64,000 nucleotides of DNA, taken from assembly GCF_023983475.1 (NCBI RefSeq), contig NZ_CP092713.1, forward strand, positions 744,001-808,000, written 5' to 3'. Positions within the stretch are counted from its first letter, which is position 1, and each line of letters opens with the position of its first letter. Made by a program: the position numbers and the translations under genes. The DNA comes from Aliivibrio fischeri ATCC 7744 = JCM 18803 = DSM 507 (GTDB lineage: Bacteria; Pseudomonadota; Gammaproteobacteria; Enterobacterales; Vibrionaceae). This document shows positions 27,325 through 35,780 of the stretch, piece by piece. Under the pieces are notes generated by a model that was not told the DNA's origin, did no database searches, and worked only from the letters and a program-made list of their open reading frames with translations.

Positions 27325-27358
27325 TCAGGAAAGTGCTAATACACTTTCCTGATTAATT
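27325..27358. terminator. Bidirectional terminator between the TonB2 cluster and ycdX
   Basis: TCAGGAAAGTG (27325-27335) and CACTTTCCTGA (27342-27352) form a perfect 11-bp stem with a 6-base loop. AT-rich flanks suit both converging transcripts. Confidence 0.8.
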
Positions 27359-27361
27359 TAT

Positions 27362-28108
27362 TTAAACCATTAATTTTTTAAATTCTTCAATCGGAGCTCT
27401 TCCTCTAAGCGCCAAGAAGTCTAAAAATTGTTTAGGTGTATGGGTAATCACTTTATCCAGTGGAAAATCAATATCATCAATAAGTTGTTCAACTTTACTA
27501 AATTTACCAATGTCCTCACAGAAGTGCGCATCACTGCCCGTTGTTACGTATGCACCTAGTTTTTTTGCGACTTTAGCTATTTCATAACAGCGATCAATAC
27601 TTCCAATTCTAGTTTCACCTTTTAGTGAGGTGTTATTTAGCTCTATAGCAACATTATATTCTGCTGCACAAGCAATAACGGCCTCAAAATCGAAATCAAA
27701 ATTTGGATTTCCTAAATGTCCCAGAGCATCTACTCGATTTGAACGTATTACTTTGATCAATGCTTGAGTGTGTACTAGGCTATCTTTAGATGGAAATACA
27801 GGCTCATGAAAGCTAGCAATAACCCAATCGAGATGAGAATCAACCGAAGGTGGAATATCGATTTCACCATCATTGCAAATATTCGCTTCACAGCCACGAA
27901 CGATCGCAACGTTATGTATAAATCTAGGAAGAACACGTTGGTTATTAAAAAACCAGTAATGGGGTGCGCCAGGCATGGAAGAGGTATGGTCGGTTGTACA
28001 GAACATAGGTAGACCGAGTTGCGATGCAGCAAATGCATTTTCTATTATTGTACTGTATGCGTGGCCACTAGCATAAGTATGGGTGTGTGTATCTACTTGA
28101 ATGCGCAT
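27362..28108 (-). CDS. ycdX: PHP-domain phosphatase, YcdX family
   Basis: A 248-residue PHP-fold metal-dependent phosphatase. Metal-binding motifs seen are DTHTHTY near the N-terminus, TTDH, the GCEANIC region, [16 protein letters not shown] and [11 protein letters not shown]. YcdX proteins bind three metals and hydrolyse phosphate esters; the physiological substrate is uncertain. Length matches the family (about 245). It is a single gene reading toward the TonB2 terminator. Confidence 0.92.
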   Translation of the reverse strand: MRIQVDTHTHTYASGHAYSTIIENAFAASQLGLPMFCTTDHTSSMPGAPHYWFFNNQRVLPRFIHNVAIVRGCEANICNDGEIDIPPSVDSHLDWVIASFHEPVFPSKDSLVHTQALIKVIRSNRVDALGHLGNPNFDFDFEAVIACAAEYNVAIELNNTSLKGETRIGSIDRCYEIAKVAKKLGAYVTTGSDAHFCEDIGKFSKVEQLIDDIDFPLDKVITHTPKQFLDFLALRGRAPIEEFKKLMV

Positions 28109-28251
28109 TTGTTTCCTCCATATAACAATAGTGCGATCAGTTTAACTTATTTTTGCAACTTTTATCTTTTACATTTGTCTGACAATGTGTAGGAAAAAGG
28201 AAACTACTATTAATATTGTCAATGATTAACGAAAAATGAATGGGAATATTT

Positions 28252-28431
28252 ATGAATCATCAAGAAAGCGTAAAAATTGAATTGAACAGTTTAAGTATAC
28301 AACAACTGCGCAATCTTCAGTCAATGGTAAGTCAAAAACTGAAAGAAAAAACGGCAGATAGTGAACGAGTAGATAATGCAATTCTTACTGATGAAGAATT
28401 GGATATGCTAGCTCTAGTGATGAAGAACTAG
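28252..28431 (+). CDS. Small hypothetical protein, 59 residues
   Basis: I do not recognise the family. The product is acidic and helical (IELNSLSIQQLRNLQSMV, then LTDEELDMLALVMKN) with no signal or membrane segment. The ATG at 28252 is preferred because GGGAA lies about seven bases upstream; the frame also opens four codons earlier. It stands alone between ycdX and a convergent LysE gene. Confidence 0.6.
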   Translation: MNHQESVKIELNSLSIQQLRNLQSMVSQKLKEKTADSERVDNAILTDEELDMLALVMKN

Positions 28432-28463
28432 CATCGATTTGTATTATTGAGTGTAAATCAAAC

Positions 28464-29084
28464 TTAGCTCATGAATAACCATACTGAAACACCAATCATC
28501 AAGCTACCGGCAATTCTATTCATGATTTTGACGTTATTTGATTGTCCAAGAACACGCTTTAACCCTTTCCCGCCAACCGCATAAAGTGTCATACACAGAA
28601 ATTCACACATCAAGATAATTGAGACCAAAGCCAGTAATTGTGGTGCAATTGCATGATTGCCATCAATAAACGGTGGTAATAAAGATATCATAAATGCCCA
28701 ACCTTTCGGATTTGCAATCGCTGTAACAAACCCCTGAACAACTAAATCCCAATCTTTACCTTTCACGACTTCGGTTTGCTCACCTGACATGGCGAGTTTC
28801 CCCTTAGAGCGCCACATTTGTATACCTATATAGGCTAGATAACTCGCTCCAATGGCTTTAAAAATTGTAAATAACCACGGATAATTCAGCATAATTGCAG
28901 CAACGCCTAATACGGCAGATACAGCAACAAGTGCTACACCAATCAGTTCTCCAATCATCATCCAAAGTGTACGTTTATATCCAATACTCATTCCAAGGCT
29001 TAGTGCTAAGGTCATACACATACCTGGAGTTACAGATACAAAAAAGAAAGTGGGGATGAACGCCCAAAGAATTGCCGTATTCAT
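28464..29084 (-). CDS. LysE/RhtB family amino-acid exporter
   Basis: A 206-residue membrane protein with about six hydrophobic helices. It has the family signature near the N-terminus (FFFVSVTPGMCMTLALSLGM, then GYKRTLWMMIGELIG) and NPKGWAFM in the middle. RhtB-type proteins export amino acids such as homoserine, threonine or leucine. It lies next to a LysR gene reading the same way with 94 bp between them. That regulator may control this exporter, the MFS gene on its other side, or both. Confidence 0.9.
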   Translation of the reverse strand: MNTAILWAFIPTFFFVSVTPGMCMTLALSLGMSIGYKRTLWMMIGELIGVALVAVSAVLGVAAIMLNYPWLFTIFKAIGASYLAYIGIQMWRSKGKLAMSGEQTEVVKGKDWDLVVQGFVTAIANPKGWAFMISLLPPFIDGNHAIAPQLLALVSIILMCEFLCMTLYAVGGKGLKRVLGQSNNVKIMNRIAGSLMIGVSVWLFMS

Positions 29085-29178
29085 TTACTTACAACTTAAT
29101 CAACAAAGATAGAGGCACAGAGTACGGAATTTATAATCTAATGCAATACATCCTTCTGGTTAATAATGTGATGCAAGT

Positions 29179-30051
29179 TCAACTTAATTTAGTTTTTAGA
29201 TATTTAATGAATAATTGAGTTCTTGTGTGCTCATAATCTAAAGTAGGGTAATACGCATTTACTCTAGTATGGTCGGCCGTAATGTCTGGAAGAATAGGAA
29301 CTAATGCACCAGATTGAAGATCATCTATAACCATTTGCTGGCTGGTTAATAATATCCCCATACCTCGCTTTGCTGCATGAAATAATGCTTCAGGGTTGGT
29401 GGTTGCAAAGTTACCACGTAACGTAACTCTTTTATTGTTAGCTAACTTAATTTCCCTTATTGGTCGTTCACCCCAAATGAGCATATTGTGTTTCTTTAGT
29501 TCATTAATGTTACTTGGTGTCCCATATTTATCGAGATAATCTTTAGAAGCGAAAAAACCAGAGTGATGCTCAAATAAATGCGTAGCTTTGTAGCTAAACG
29601 TATTGAGTTGCTCTAACTCACGGCTGATAAACACATCGACATTATGCTCAGGAACTTGTCCTGGAAGAGTCGTAATTAGTTGAACTTTGATTTTTGGATA
29701 AGTGGCTAAGAATTCATCAAGATATTTAATGATAAATTTGGATCCAACTGCAAGTGTTGCGCCGATCTTTAATAGTCCTGCAGGAGTTTGGTTTATGGCA
29801 CGTGTTTCATCAACTAGGTGTTGCCATTGATCTAACTGTAATCTTGCTCGTTGATAAAAAAGCAGCCCTGCTTCTGTTTGATGAACAGAACGTGTGGTTC
29901 GTGTTAAGAGTTGAACTCCAACACGCTCTTCAAGCCAATTAATACGTTTACTAATTGCTGAACCCGAAGTATTTAGTTGGTAGGCCGCTGCATTAAAACT
30001 GCCTTCTTCAACGACTTTGATATAGCTTTTAACGCTCTCAATCCAATCCAT
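29179..30051 (-). CDS. LysR-family transcriptional regulator
   Basis: A 290-residue regulator with an N-terminal winged HTH (VVEEGSFNAAAYQLNTSGSA, then ISKRINWLEERVGVQLLTRT) and a periplasmic-binding-protein-like effector domain after about residue 90. It reads away from a Bcr-type MFS gene, with 78 bp between the starts. That space holds the inverted repeat CCTATATA/TATATAGG. The usual LysR pattern is control of the divergent gene and of itself. Confidence 0.9.
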   Translation of the reverse strand: MDWIESVKSYIKVVEEGSFNAAAYQLNTSGSAISKRINWLEERVGVQLLTRTTRSVHQTEAGLLFYQRARLQLDQWQHLVDETRAINQTPAGLLKIGATLAVGSKFIIKYLDEFLATYPKIKVQLITTLPGQVPEHNVDVFISRELEQLNTFSYKATHLFEHHSGFFASKDYLDKYGTPSNINELKKHNMLIWGERPIREIKLANNKRVTLRGNFATTNPEALFHAAKRGMGILLTSQQMVIDDLQSGALVPILPDITADHTRVNAYYPTLDYEHTRTQLFIKYLKTKLS

Positions 30052-30081
30052 AATTCAGTCCTGTTAGGAATTAATGTGATT

Positions 30082-30110
30082 CCTATATAGTCTATTATCA
30101 TTTATATAGG
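30082..30110. promoter_or_regulatory. Inverted repeat between LysR and MFS genes
   Basis: CCTATATA (30082-30089) and TATATAGG (30103-30110) form a perfect 8-bp inverted repeat with a 13-bp spacer in the divergent intergenic space. It is a good candidate LysR-type operator. Confidence 0.5.
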
Positions 30111-30129
30111 GTCAATGTAAACTAACACT

Positions 30130-31332
30130 ATGAATAAAAATAATACGAATACATTGTCACCAAGCCGATTAAATAAAACACCTTTGCTTTTAGCTATGAT
30201 GATCATCGCTACGGGGCAAGTCGGTGTAAGTATCTATTTGCCTTCTTTACCACTTATTAGTCAAGAACTGGGTATATCTTCTGCTGATGTTCAGTTACTT
30301 GTGACGTTATTTTTGGTCGGATTTGGTGGTTCACAGCTATTTTATGGCCCATTATCTGATGCGTTAGGAAGACGTCCTATTTTTATATTAGGTCAGGGCG
30401 TGTATTTAGTTGGTACGTTACTTTGCTTCACAATGACCGATAATTTTACGGCATTAGTCTTAGGTCGCTTATTACAAGGGTTGGGTGCTGGTAGTGCATC
30501 TGTATTAGGGCGGAGTGTTTTACGAGATAGTTATAGTGGTTACCACCTAACTAAAGCTATGTCTTACATATCGATTACTGCATCTATTTTACCTATTCTT
30601 GCTCCTGTTATTGGAGGATGGATTGCATGGCACTTTAGTTGGCAATGGGTTTTTGGCTTTGTACTTATTTATCTAATTTCAATATTAGTAATCGGTTATT
30701 TTATTTTGCCTGAAACGTTACCTTATGCGCCTCAAAAGTTCAGTATTACTCAGACGTTACGAGATTACGCTGCATTAATTAGAAACCCTCAAATTATCTC
30801 TAGTGCAGGTTTAAATTGGGTAAGTTATCTCGCAAGTTTGGTTTCCGTTTCTCTTTTGCCATTTTTACTACAAGACGGCTTTGGATTAACCGCAGCAGAA
30901 TATGGTCAAACCATGATCATCCCATCTGCTGGGCTTATGATGGGAAGCTTTTTGCTTAATAGTTTAAATAAACGATGGTCGATAAATCAATTAATGAGCT
31001 TAGCGTTAGTGATTATGACTATCTCGGGTTTATGGTTACTTTTCGCTTCAACGTCCATTTTTTCACTGGTTTTTGCGTTTACTTTACTTGCAATAGCACA
31101 AGGGATCAGCTTTCCATTATCTATCAATTTATTACTTGCCCCCCATACACATAAAGTAGGAACTATCTCCGCGCTATCAGGCTCAGTTCAAATGTGTCTT
31201 TCCGGTCTTTTAGGTGGCTATTTAGTAAAAAACTGGGTAACGGACCAAGTAAATTTAGGCATATTTTATTTAGTGATAACAATAAGTATGTTATTGGTCT
31301 TATTGTGGAATAAGCAGACTCAGCCAAAATAA
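30130..31332 (+). CDS. Bcr/CflA-type MFS multidrug efflux transporter
   Basis: A 400-residue 12-helix MFS protein. Motif A is PLSDALGRRPIFILG. The fourth-helix region RLLQGLGAGSASVLGRSVLRDSY and the APVIGGWIAWHFSWQWVF stretch are characteristic of the Bcr/CflA drug-resistance group. It is divergent from the LysR gene, its probable regulator. The substrate is unknown. Confidence 0.92.
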   Translation: MNKNNTNTLSPSRLNKTPLLLAMMIIATGQVGVSIYLPSLPLISQELGISSADVQLLVTLFLVGFGGSQLFYGPLSDALGRRPIFILGQGVYLVGTLLCFTMTDNFTALVLGRLLQGLGAGSASVLGRSVLRDSYSGYHLTKAMSYISITASILPILAPVIGGWIAWHFSWQWVFGFVLIYLISILVIGYFILPETLPYAPQKFSITQTLRDYAALIRNPQIISSAGLNWVSYLASLVSVSLLPFLLQDGFGLTAAEYGQTMIIPSAGLMMGSFLLNSLNKRWSINQLMSLALVIMTISGLWLLFASTSIFSLVFAFTLLAIAQGISFPLSINLLLAPHTHKVGTISALSGSVQMCLSGLLGGYLVKNWVTDQVNLGIFYLVITISMLLVLLWNKQTQPK

Positions 31333-31561
31333 ATACCTTTTAAATTATAATGTTAGCGTTAATTTAGTGAAGGATGTTGTTATTTTATCTTTAGGTTGGC
31401 TCTGCTTGGTGTTAATGACTAAATAAATTAATAATATTGAATTTATATCTTAATTTTATATATTTGAGTAAATGAAATAACTGTTTAGTTTGATTTATCA
31501 GGATTTCTGCGTAAATAATAAAGTGTAACTTAATTGTTAAATATATTATGCAGGAGGCATT

Positions 31562-32218
31562 ATGTATCACTCACACGAAATGTCATTACAGCTTACTCAT
31601 TTGAGTCATGATGCTGTTCATCAACTTGCTCCTTCCTTTTCTGGTCTTCCAAAAACAACTTATGCAGATGGTAATTATCGTTTACGACGGTATTCAGTTA
31701 TCCGTATTGTTAATGAAAAAATTATCGAAACTAATAAGCATAATTTTGTTCAAAGCGAAGATATTAATCATTTTCAAGGTGATGTTCTTCGTGAGTTTGA
31801 AGCCATAGAGTCAGGTATTCTACATAGTGATGGTATGTTAGAAATGTGCCAGATATTTATGGATTTAAATGATCTTCCAAATGGACAAGAAATTGAAATT
31901 CATCAAATGCGCATTGCTGCGATATATGATGAAACTGAAATAGCGCCAGAGGGTGTGCACCAAGATGGTTTCGACCACATTGCCATTATTGGTATCGATC
32001 GCTCCAATATAGAAGGTGGAGAATTATTAGTTTATGAAAATTCTGATGAAACGCCATTCTTTAAGAAGATCTTAGCAGATGGTGATGTTGCCCTTGTTGA
32101 CGATAGAAAACTTTGGCACAACGGTAAACCAATCCGTTTAATTGATCAGCAGAAAGAAGGTCATATGGATGTTTTTGTTTTAACCGCTAAGGATAATGTT
32201 GATGAATTTCACTCCTAA
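31562..32218 (+). CDS. 2-oxoglutarate/Fe(II) dioxygenase (2OG-Fe_Oxy_2 family)
   Basis: A 218-residue non-haem iron dioxygenase. The facial triad is visible as His133 and Asp135 in GVHQDG and His186 in KLWHNGKPI, in a jelly-roll context (GGELLVYEN, GDVALVDD). This family includes the Bacillus L-isoleucine 4-hydroxylase, which acts on free amino acids, so an amino-acid substrate is plausible. A GGAGG box precedes the ATG. The end overlaps the next gene by 23 bp, a sign of translational coupling with the PLP enzyme. A 229-bp stretch upstream holds nothing else I recognise. Confidence 0.85.
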   Translation: MYHSHEMSLQLTHLSHDAVHQLAPSFSGLPKTTYADGNYRLRRYSVIRIVNEKIIETNKHNFVQSEDINHFQGDVLREFEAIESGILHSDGMLEMCQIFMDLNDLPNGQEIEIHQMRIAAIYDETEIAPEGVHQDGFDHIAIIGIDRSNIEGGELLVYENSDETPFFKKILADGDVALVDDRKLWHNGKPIRLIDQQKEGHMDVFVLTAKDNVDEFHS

Positions 32219-33434
32219 TAACGTTAGAACGCAGTTCCTTTCTTTAACGCAAGAGGTAGACAATAAACCCGTTATTTTTTTTGATGGGCCGGGTGGATCA
32301 CAAGTGCCTCAAAGGGTGATTGATTCCATGTCTCACTATCTTGGTTTTTTCAATTCAAACTTGGGCGGACACTTTTTTTCCAGTAAAAATACGAATGATG
32401 TATTAAATCAAGCTCGACTTTCTTGTGCGGCATTGCTCAATGCGAAGAGCGAAGAAAACATCATCTTTGGCCCTAATATGACTTCACTTACTTTTCAGCT
32501 GAGTCGATCTATTAGCCGAGACTGGAAAAGAGGGGATGAGATTATTGTTACGGCACTTGATCACTATTCAAACGTATCAAGTTGGCAGCAAGCTGCAGAA
32601 GATAAAGGGGTGATTGTTCACCAAGTAAGAGTTAATGAAGATGACTGTACTTTGGATATGGATCACTTCTATTCATTGTTAACAGAAAAAACAAAATTAG
32701 TCGCAACCACTTATGCGTCTAACACCACAGGATCAATTGTTGATGTGAAATCGATCGTTGAAGCAGCACATCAAGTGAACGCCATGGTTTATGTGGATGC
32801 TGTTCATTATGCCCCACATCATCTTATTGATGTTCAAGCGCTTGGATGTGACTTTTTAGCGTGTTCGGCATATAAATTTTTTGGGCCTCATGTGGGCATT
32901 GCTTATGTATCGCCAAAATGGATGTACGCTTTATCCCCCTATAAAGTTGAGCCAGCGATAAATGTTGGACCCGGTCGATTTGAAACGGGAACTCAAAGTT
33001 TTGAGGCTTTAGCGGGCTTAACGAGTGCTGTTGAATACTTGGCTCAATGGGGAGATGAGTCCCTTTCTTTAAGGGATAGGTTGAAAAAGAGCTTTGAACA
33101 GTACCAAATACATGAAGATGAATTAACACAGCATTTTTTAAATAAACTCGCTGTACGTCCGTGGATTCGTTTATATGGTATTACTGATAAGAATAAATTG
33201 TCTGAGCGCACTCCAACGTTTGCACTTCGTATTGATGGGATAAAGCCTGAAAAGATAGCAAAAATATTGGCGGAATATAATGTATGTGTATGGAGCGGAC
33301 ATTTTTATGCAATTGGTTTAATTAAACAGCTAGGTTTTTATGAGCGAGGAGGTGTTGTCCGCATTGGCTTTATGCATTACAACACCATAGAAGAAATCGA
33401 TTATTTGTTTTCGCTTTTAGATGCCTTTGCATAG
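32196..33434 (+). CDS. Class V PLP enzyme, VC1184-type cysteine-desulfurase-like protein
   Basis: A 412-residue fold-type I PLP enzyme. Lys227 in SAYKFFGPH binds the cofactor; Asp201 and His204 in VDAVHYAPH contact it. True group II desulfurases carry a catalytic Cys in a GHHCA loop. Here the loop reads SGHFYA (Tyr371 in the Cys place), so classic desulfurase activity is unlikely. The VC1184-type name reflects similarity, not function. The ATG at 32196 has AAGGA close upstream; another ATG follows two codons later. It overlaps the dioxygenase gene and, at its 3' end, the convergent cytochrome gene by 34 bp. Confidence 0.85.
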   Translation: MLMNFTPNNVRTQFLSLTQEVDNKPVIFFDGPGGSQVPQRVIDSMSHYLGFFNSNLGGHFFSSKNTNDVLNQARLSCAALLNAKSEENIIFGPNMTSLTFQLSRSISRDWKRGDEIIVTALDHYSNVSSWQQAAEDKGVIVHQVRVNEDDCTLDMDHFYSLLTEKTKLVATTYASNTTGSIVDVKSIVEAAHQVNAMVYVDAVHYAPHHLIDVQALGCDFLACSAYKFFGPHVGIAYVSPKWMYALSPYKVEPAINVGPGRFETGTQSFEALAGLTSAVEYLAQWGDESLSLRDRLKKSFEQYQIHEDELTQHFLNKLAVRPWIRLYGITDKNKLSERTPTFALRIDGIKPEKIAKILAEYNVCVWSGHFYAIGLIKQLGFYERGGVVRIGFMHYNTIEEIDYLFSLLDAFA

Positions 33435-33727
33435 AAAGCGGCAATGTCTCTTAAATCTTGATCGTTTAATCGTTGTAATTGGGCCTTCATCATTTGTGCA
33501 AGAGGGCCTTTCCTTTCATCGTTTTGATAGGACTTCATCGATAAATATAGATACATTTCATTTTGCATATCCAAATTAGGGTACGCACTATTGCTTGCCT
33601 TACCTGTTTCACCATGGCAGAAAATACAACTAGGCGCTTTTACTTTTCCTTTGACTGGATCACCGTATTCATAGCTGTATACAGATGTAGAAAATGAAAT
33701 TAGAAGAAGCAGAATGAATTTTTTCAT
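33401..33727 (-). CDS. Small periplasmic c-type cytochrome
   Basis: A 108-residue protein with a signal peptide (MKKFILLLLISFSTSVYS) and one haem-binding CIFCH motif. An axial Met is likely in QMMKAQL. It resembles cytochrome c553/c4 half-domains and the helical end LRDIAAFYAK fits. It would carry electrons in the periplasm. Its 3' end overlaps the convergent class V enzyme gene by 34 bp, so each transcript is antisense to the other's end. Confidence 0.88.
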   Translation of the reverse strand: MKKFILLLLISFSTSVYSYEYGDPVKGKVKAPSCIFCHGETGKASNSAYPNLDMQNEMYLYLSMKSYQNDERKGPLAQMMKAQLQRLNDQDLRDIAAFYAKASKSENK

Positions 33728-33852
33728 AGAAAATCACGGTTAAAAAAATTCATTATTATTTAATTTGACTATAATTCAACTGATTAATTGTAAGTACATT
33801 TAATTTGCTAACTTATTTATATCATTACTTTTTTAGTTTTCTTCTGATTTTG

Positions 33853-33880
33853 TGATCATTAAACTATGCTCAAAATAAGA
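33853..33880 (+). promoter_or_regulatory. ECF sigma (RpoE/ChrR-type) promoter upstream of the sigma gene
   Basis: TGATC (33853-33857), an 18-bp spacer and TAAGA (33876-33880) match the promoter form described for the Rhodobacter sphaeroides sigma-E/ChrR singlet-oxygen response. It lies 70 bp before the sigma start codon, so the operon is probably autoregulated. Confidence 0.65.
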
Positions 33881-33949
33881 TGTTTTATATTTTATAGTGA
33901 TCTTTTTTATTCTCTCTCTCGTAATAGATAAAAAATAGAGGGAGTCGAT

Positions 33950-34561
33950 ATGCATATTCAACAGGTAGAGGTTGTCACTCGAGTGAGCATTGCAGATAGA
34001 CCGAACAGTGACAAAGACAGTTCGGTTCAAATAGATTCTTGGTTAAGAAAAGTCGGTGAGACGCAAGATAAAGTTGCATTCGCTGAGCTTTTTAAGTGAT
34101 TTGCTCCTAAGATCAAAATGTATGGTTTAAAACGATTTAATGATCAAAGTTTAGCAATGGACTTAGTTCAAGAAACGATGACGTTAGTTTGGCGAAAAGC
34201 CACATTATTCAATCGTAGTAAAGGCAATGCCTCAGGTTGGATTTTTACTATTATGCGTAACCATAGCTTCGATATGTTAAGAAAAATTCAAACTAATAAA
34301 GAAGATACAATTAGTGAGGATTTGTGGCCACTATACGACAAACAAGTTGAAACTCATTCGGTTGATTTCCTCGAGAATAAGAACCTTGAAAAAGCACTCA
34401 TGCTATTGCCATTACCTCAACGAATAGTCATTGAAGGATTATATGTGCAAGGGCTAACTCAGCAAGAGTTATCTGAACAGCTTGCAGAGCCAATAGGAAC
34501 GATAAAATCTCGATTACGCTTAGCGTTAACTAAATTGCGTCAGGAGTATGAGCATGAATAA
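33950..34561 (+). pseudogene. rpoE: ECF sigma factor (RpoE, ChrR-partner type), interrupted by in-frame UGA
   Basis: The frame opens with ATG at 33950 after GAGGGAG and runs 203 codons to 34561. Codon 50 is TGA (34097-34099). Translation reads ...AFAELFK, stop, FAPKIKMYGLKRF. ECF sigma factors of this group have Trp at that place (FRWFAP-type), so TGG to TGA is the likely change. Downstream, region 2 (LAMDLVQETMTLVWRKA) and region 4 (QRIVIEGLYVQGLTQQEL, then GTIKSRLRLALTKLR) are intact. Restart at the ATG at 34118 would lose region 2.1 and has no good ribosome binding site. It overlaps chrR by 14 bp. The protein would direct the photo-oxidative stress operon that follows. Confidence 0.8.
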
Positions 34562-35237
34562 GATCACTTACCATCCCAAAGATGAGCTTTTGAGTTCTCA
34601 TGCAAATGGTGATTTACCCGAATCATTAGCGGTGGCTATTTCGTTACACTGTGAATTATGTCCACAGTGTCAAAAGAAACTTGATGCTATTACAAATCGT
34701 CTTGCGAGCAAAACATGGGATTCAACAGGCAGTAAAGAAGAAAAAGAAGCCAATGAGAAAGCAAGTGACAGTGATGGTTTCGACTCTATGTTAGCTAATA
34801 TCATGGCCTTAGAAATAGAGCCAACTTATTTAGCTCCAGAGCCTGTATATACACTATTTATTGATGATAAAGAATATCAGCTTCCTTACATTTTACATCG
34901 ATACGACAACTTAAAATGGAATCATTTAGGTGCAGTGAGTCGAACTCGTTTAAATGAGGAACAAGACACGCGTTCTAACTTACTTCATATTAAGCCCGGT
35001 GGTGAAATTCCTCATCATACCCACAAAGGATTTGAGTTAACCCTATTACTCGATGGCAGTTTTGAAGATGAATCTGGTCATTATCAAAAAGGGGATTTTA
35101 TTTGGCTAGACGCTTCAAATAGCCACAGCCCTAAAACGTCAGAAGGCTGTTTGTGTTACACGGTTCAAAATGCACCACTATACTTTAAACAAGGGTTAAG
35201 TAAGTTATTCAATCCAATTGGAAATTTATTGTATTAG
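34548..35237 (+). CDS. chrR: ChrR-type zinc anti-sigma factor with cupin domain
   Basis: A 229-residue protein. The N-terminal anti-sigma domain has the zinc ligands seen in ChrR (HANGDLP, then HCELCPQC). The C-terminal cupin domain (about 110-215) has HIKPGGEIPHHTHKGFE with HxH metal ligands. In Rhodobacter, ChrR holds sigma-E inactive and releases it under singlet oxygen. It overlaps the sigma gene by 14 bp. The gene looks intact although its partner is interrupted. Confidence 0.9.
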   Translation: MSMNKITYHPKDELLSSHANGDLPESLAVAISLHCELCPQCQKKLDAITNRLASKTWDSTGSKEEKEANEKASDSDGFDSMLANIMALEIEPTYLAPEPVYTLFIDDKEYQLPYILHRYDNLKWNHLGAVSRTRLNEEQDTRSNLLHIKPGGEIPHHTHKGFELTLLLDGSFEDESGHYQKGDFIWLDASNSHSPKTSEGCLCYTVQNAPLYFKQGLSKLFNPIGNLLY

Positions 35238-35257
35238 CAACCATACTTAAATTATGA

Positions 35258-35290
35258 ATATAAAAGATCACAGGATGTGATCTTTTATAT
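35258..35290 (+). terminator. Perfect 15-bp hairpin after chrR
   Basis: Bases 35258-35272 and 35276-35290 are exact inverted repeats around GGA; the arms include AAAAGATCACA and TGTGATCTTTT. The T-run lies inside the second arm. It may be a partial terminator that separates sigma-chrR from the rest of the operon, or an RNA-processing site. Confidence 0.6.
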
Positions 35291-35339
35291 TTCGTTAAGC
35301 GTATATAGGTGTATGACTAAGATAAAAGGAAGTACAGAT

Positions 35340-35780
35340 ATGGATCATTCTGGCTTTATTCAAAAATTTATCGCTTTATACGGCGGTTTAAACAAACATA
35401 CACTGCACCATCTCTCAGAAATCTATTCTTCTGACGTTCAGTTCATTGATGCTGTCCACGAAATTAATGGAATTGATGAACTAACCGATTACTTCACACA
35501 TCTGTACACTAACCTTATCGAATGCAAATTTACCATTCATCATGTCATTGAAGACATTAATTTATCACAAGGTGAAGCGACGCTTTTTTGGACGATGAAT
35601 TACAAGCATCCAAAAATAGGTAAAGGTAAAAGCATCAGTGTTGAAGGTGTCTCTCATATTAAATTCAATGATAAAGTTTTCTATCACAGAGATTTTCTTG
35701 ATATGGGACAAATGGTTTACGAGCATTTGCCTCTTATTGGCCCTATGGTTAAGTTCATTAAAAAGAGGGTGCAAGCATGA
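35340..35780 (+). CDS. NTF2-like (SnoaL-type) protein
   Basis: A 146-residue protein with the NTF2-like cone fold pattern (FIQKFIALYGGL, YSSDVQFIDAVHEINGIDEL, TLFWTMNYKHP, HIKFNDKVFYHRDFLD). Such proteins are found beside SDR and Cfa genes in sigma-E/ChrR operons. The exact role is unknown. The ATG at 35340 follows AAGGAAG; an earlier GTG at 35277 lies inside the hairpin and is rejected. It overlaps the SDR gene by 4 bp. Confidence 0.8.
   Translation: MDHSGFIQKFIALYGGLNKHTLHHLSEIYSSDVQFIDAVHEINGIDELTDYFTHLYTNLIECKFTIHHVIEDINLSQGEATLFWTMNYKHPKIGKGKSISVEGVSHIKFNDKVFYHRDFLDMGQMVYEHLPLIGPMVKFIKKRVQA

Noticed and set aside
33898-33925. Second TGATC at 33898 as another ECF promoter
   Set aside because: At the 18-bp spacing the -10 reads GTAAT, and it is too close to the start codon to be preferred over the upstream site.
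34097-34099. UGA in the sigma gene as a selenocysteine codon
   Set aside because: The following RNA shows no convincing SECIS-like stem, and ECF sigma factors have Trp, not Cys, at this place.
35276-35304. TGATC inside the chrR-distal hairpin as an ECF promoter
   Set aside because: The -10 at the right spacing (GTATA) does not match and the TGATC is explained by the symmetric stem.
35277-35340. GTG start for the NTF2-like protein inside the hairpin
   Set aside because: The ATG at 35340 has a good ribosome binding site and gives a normal N-terminus.
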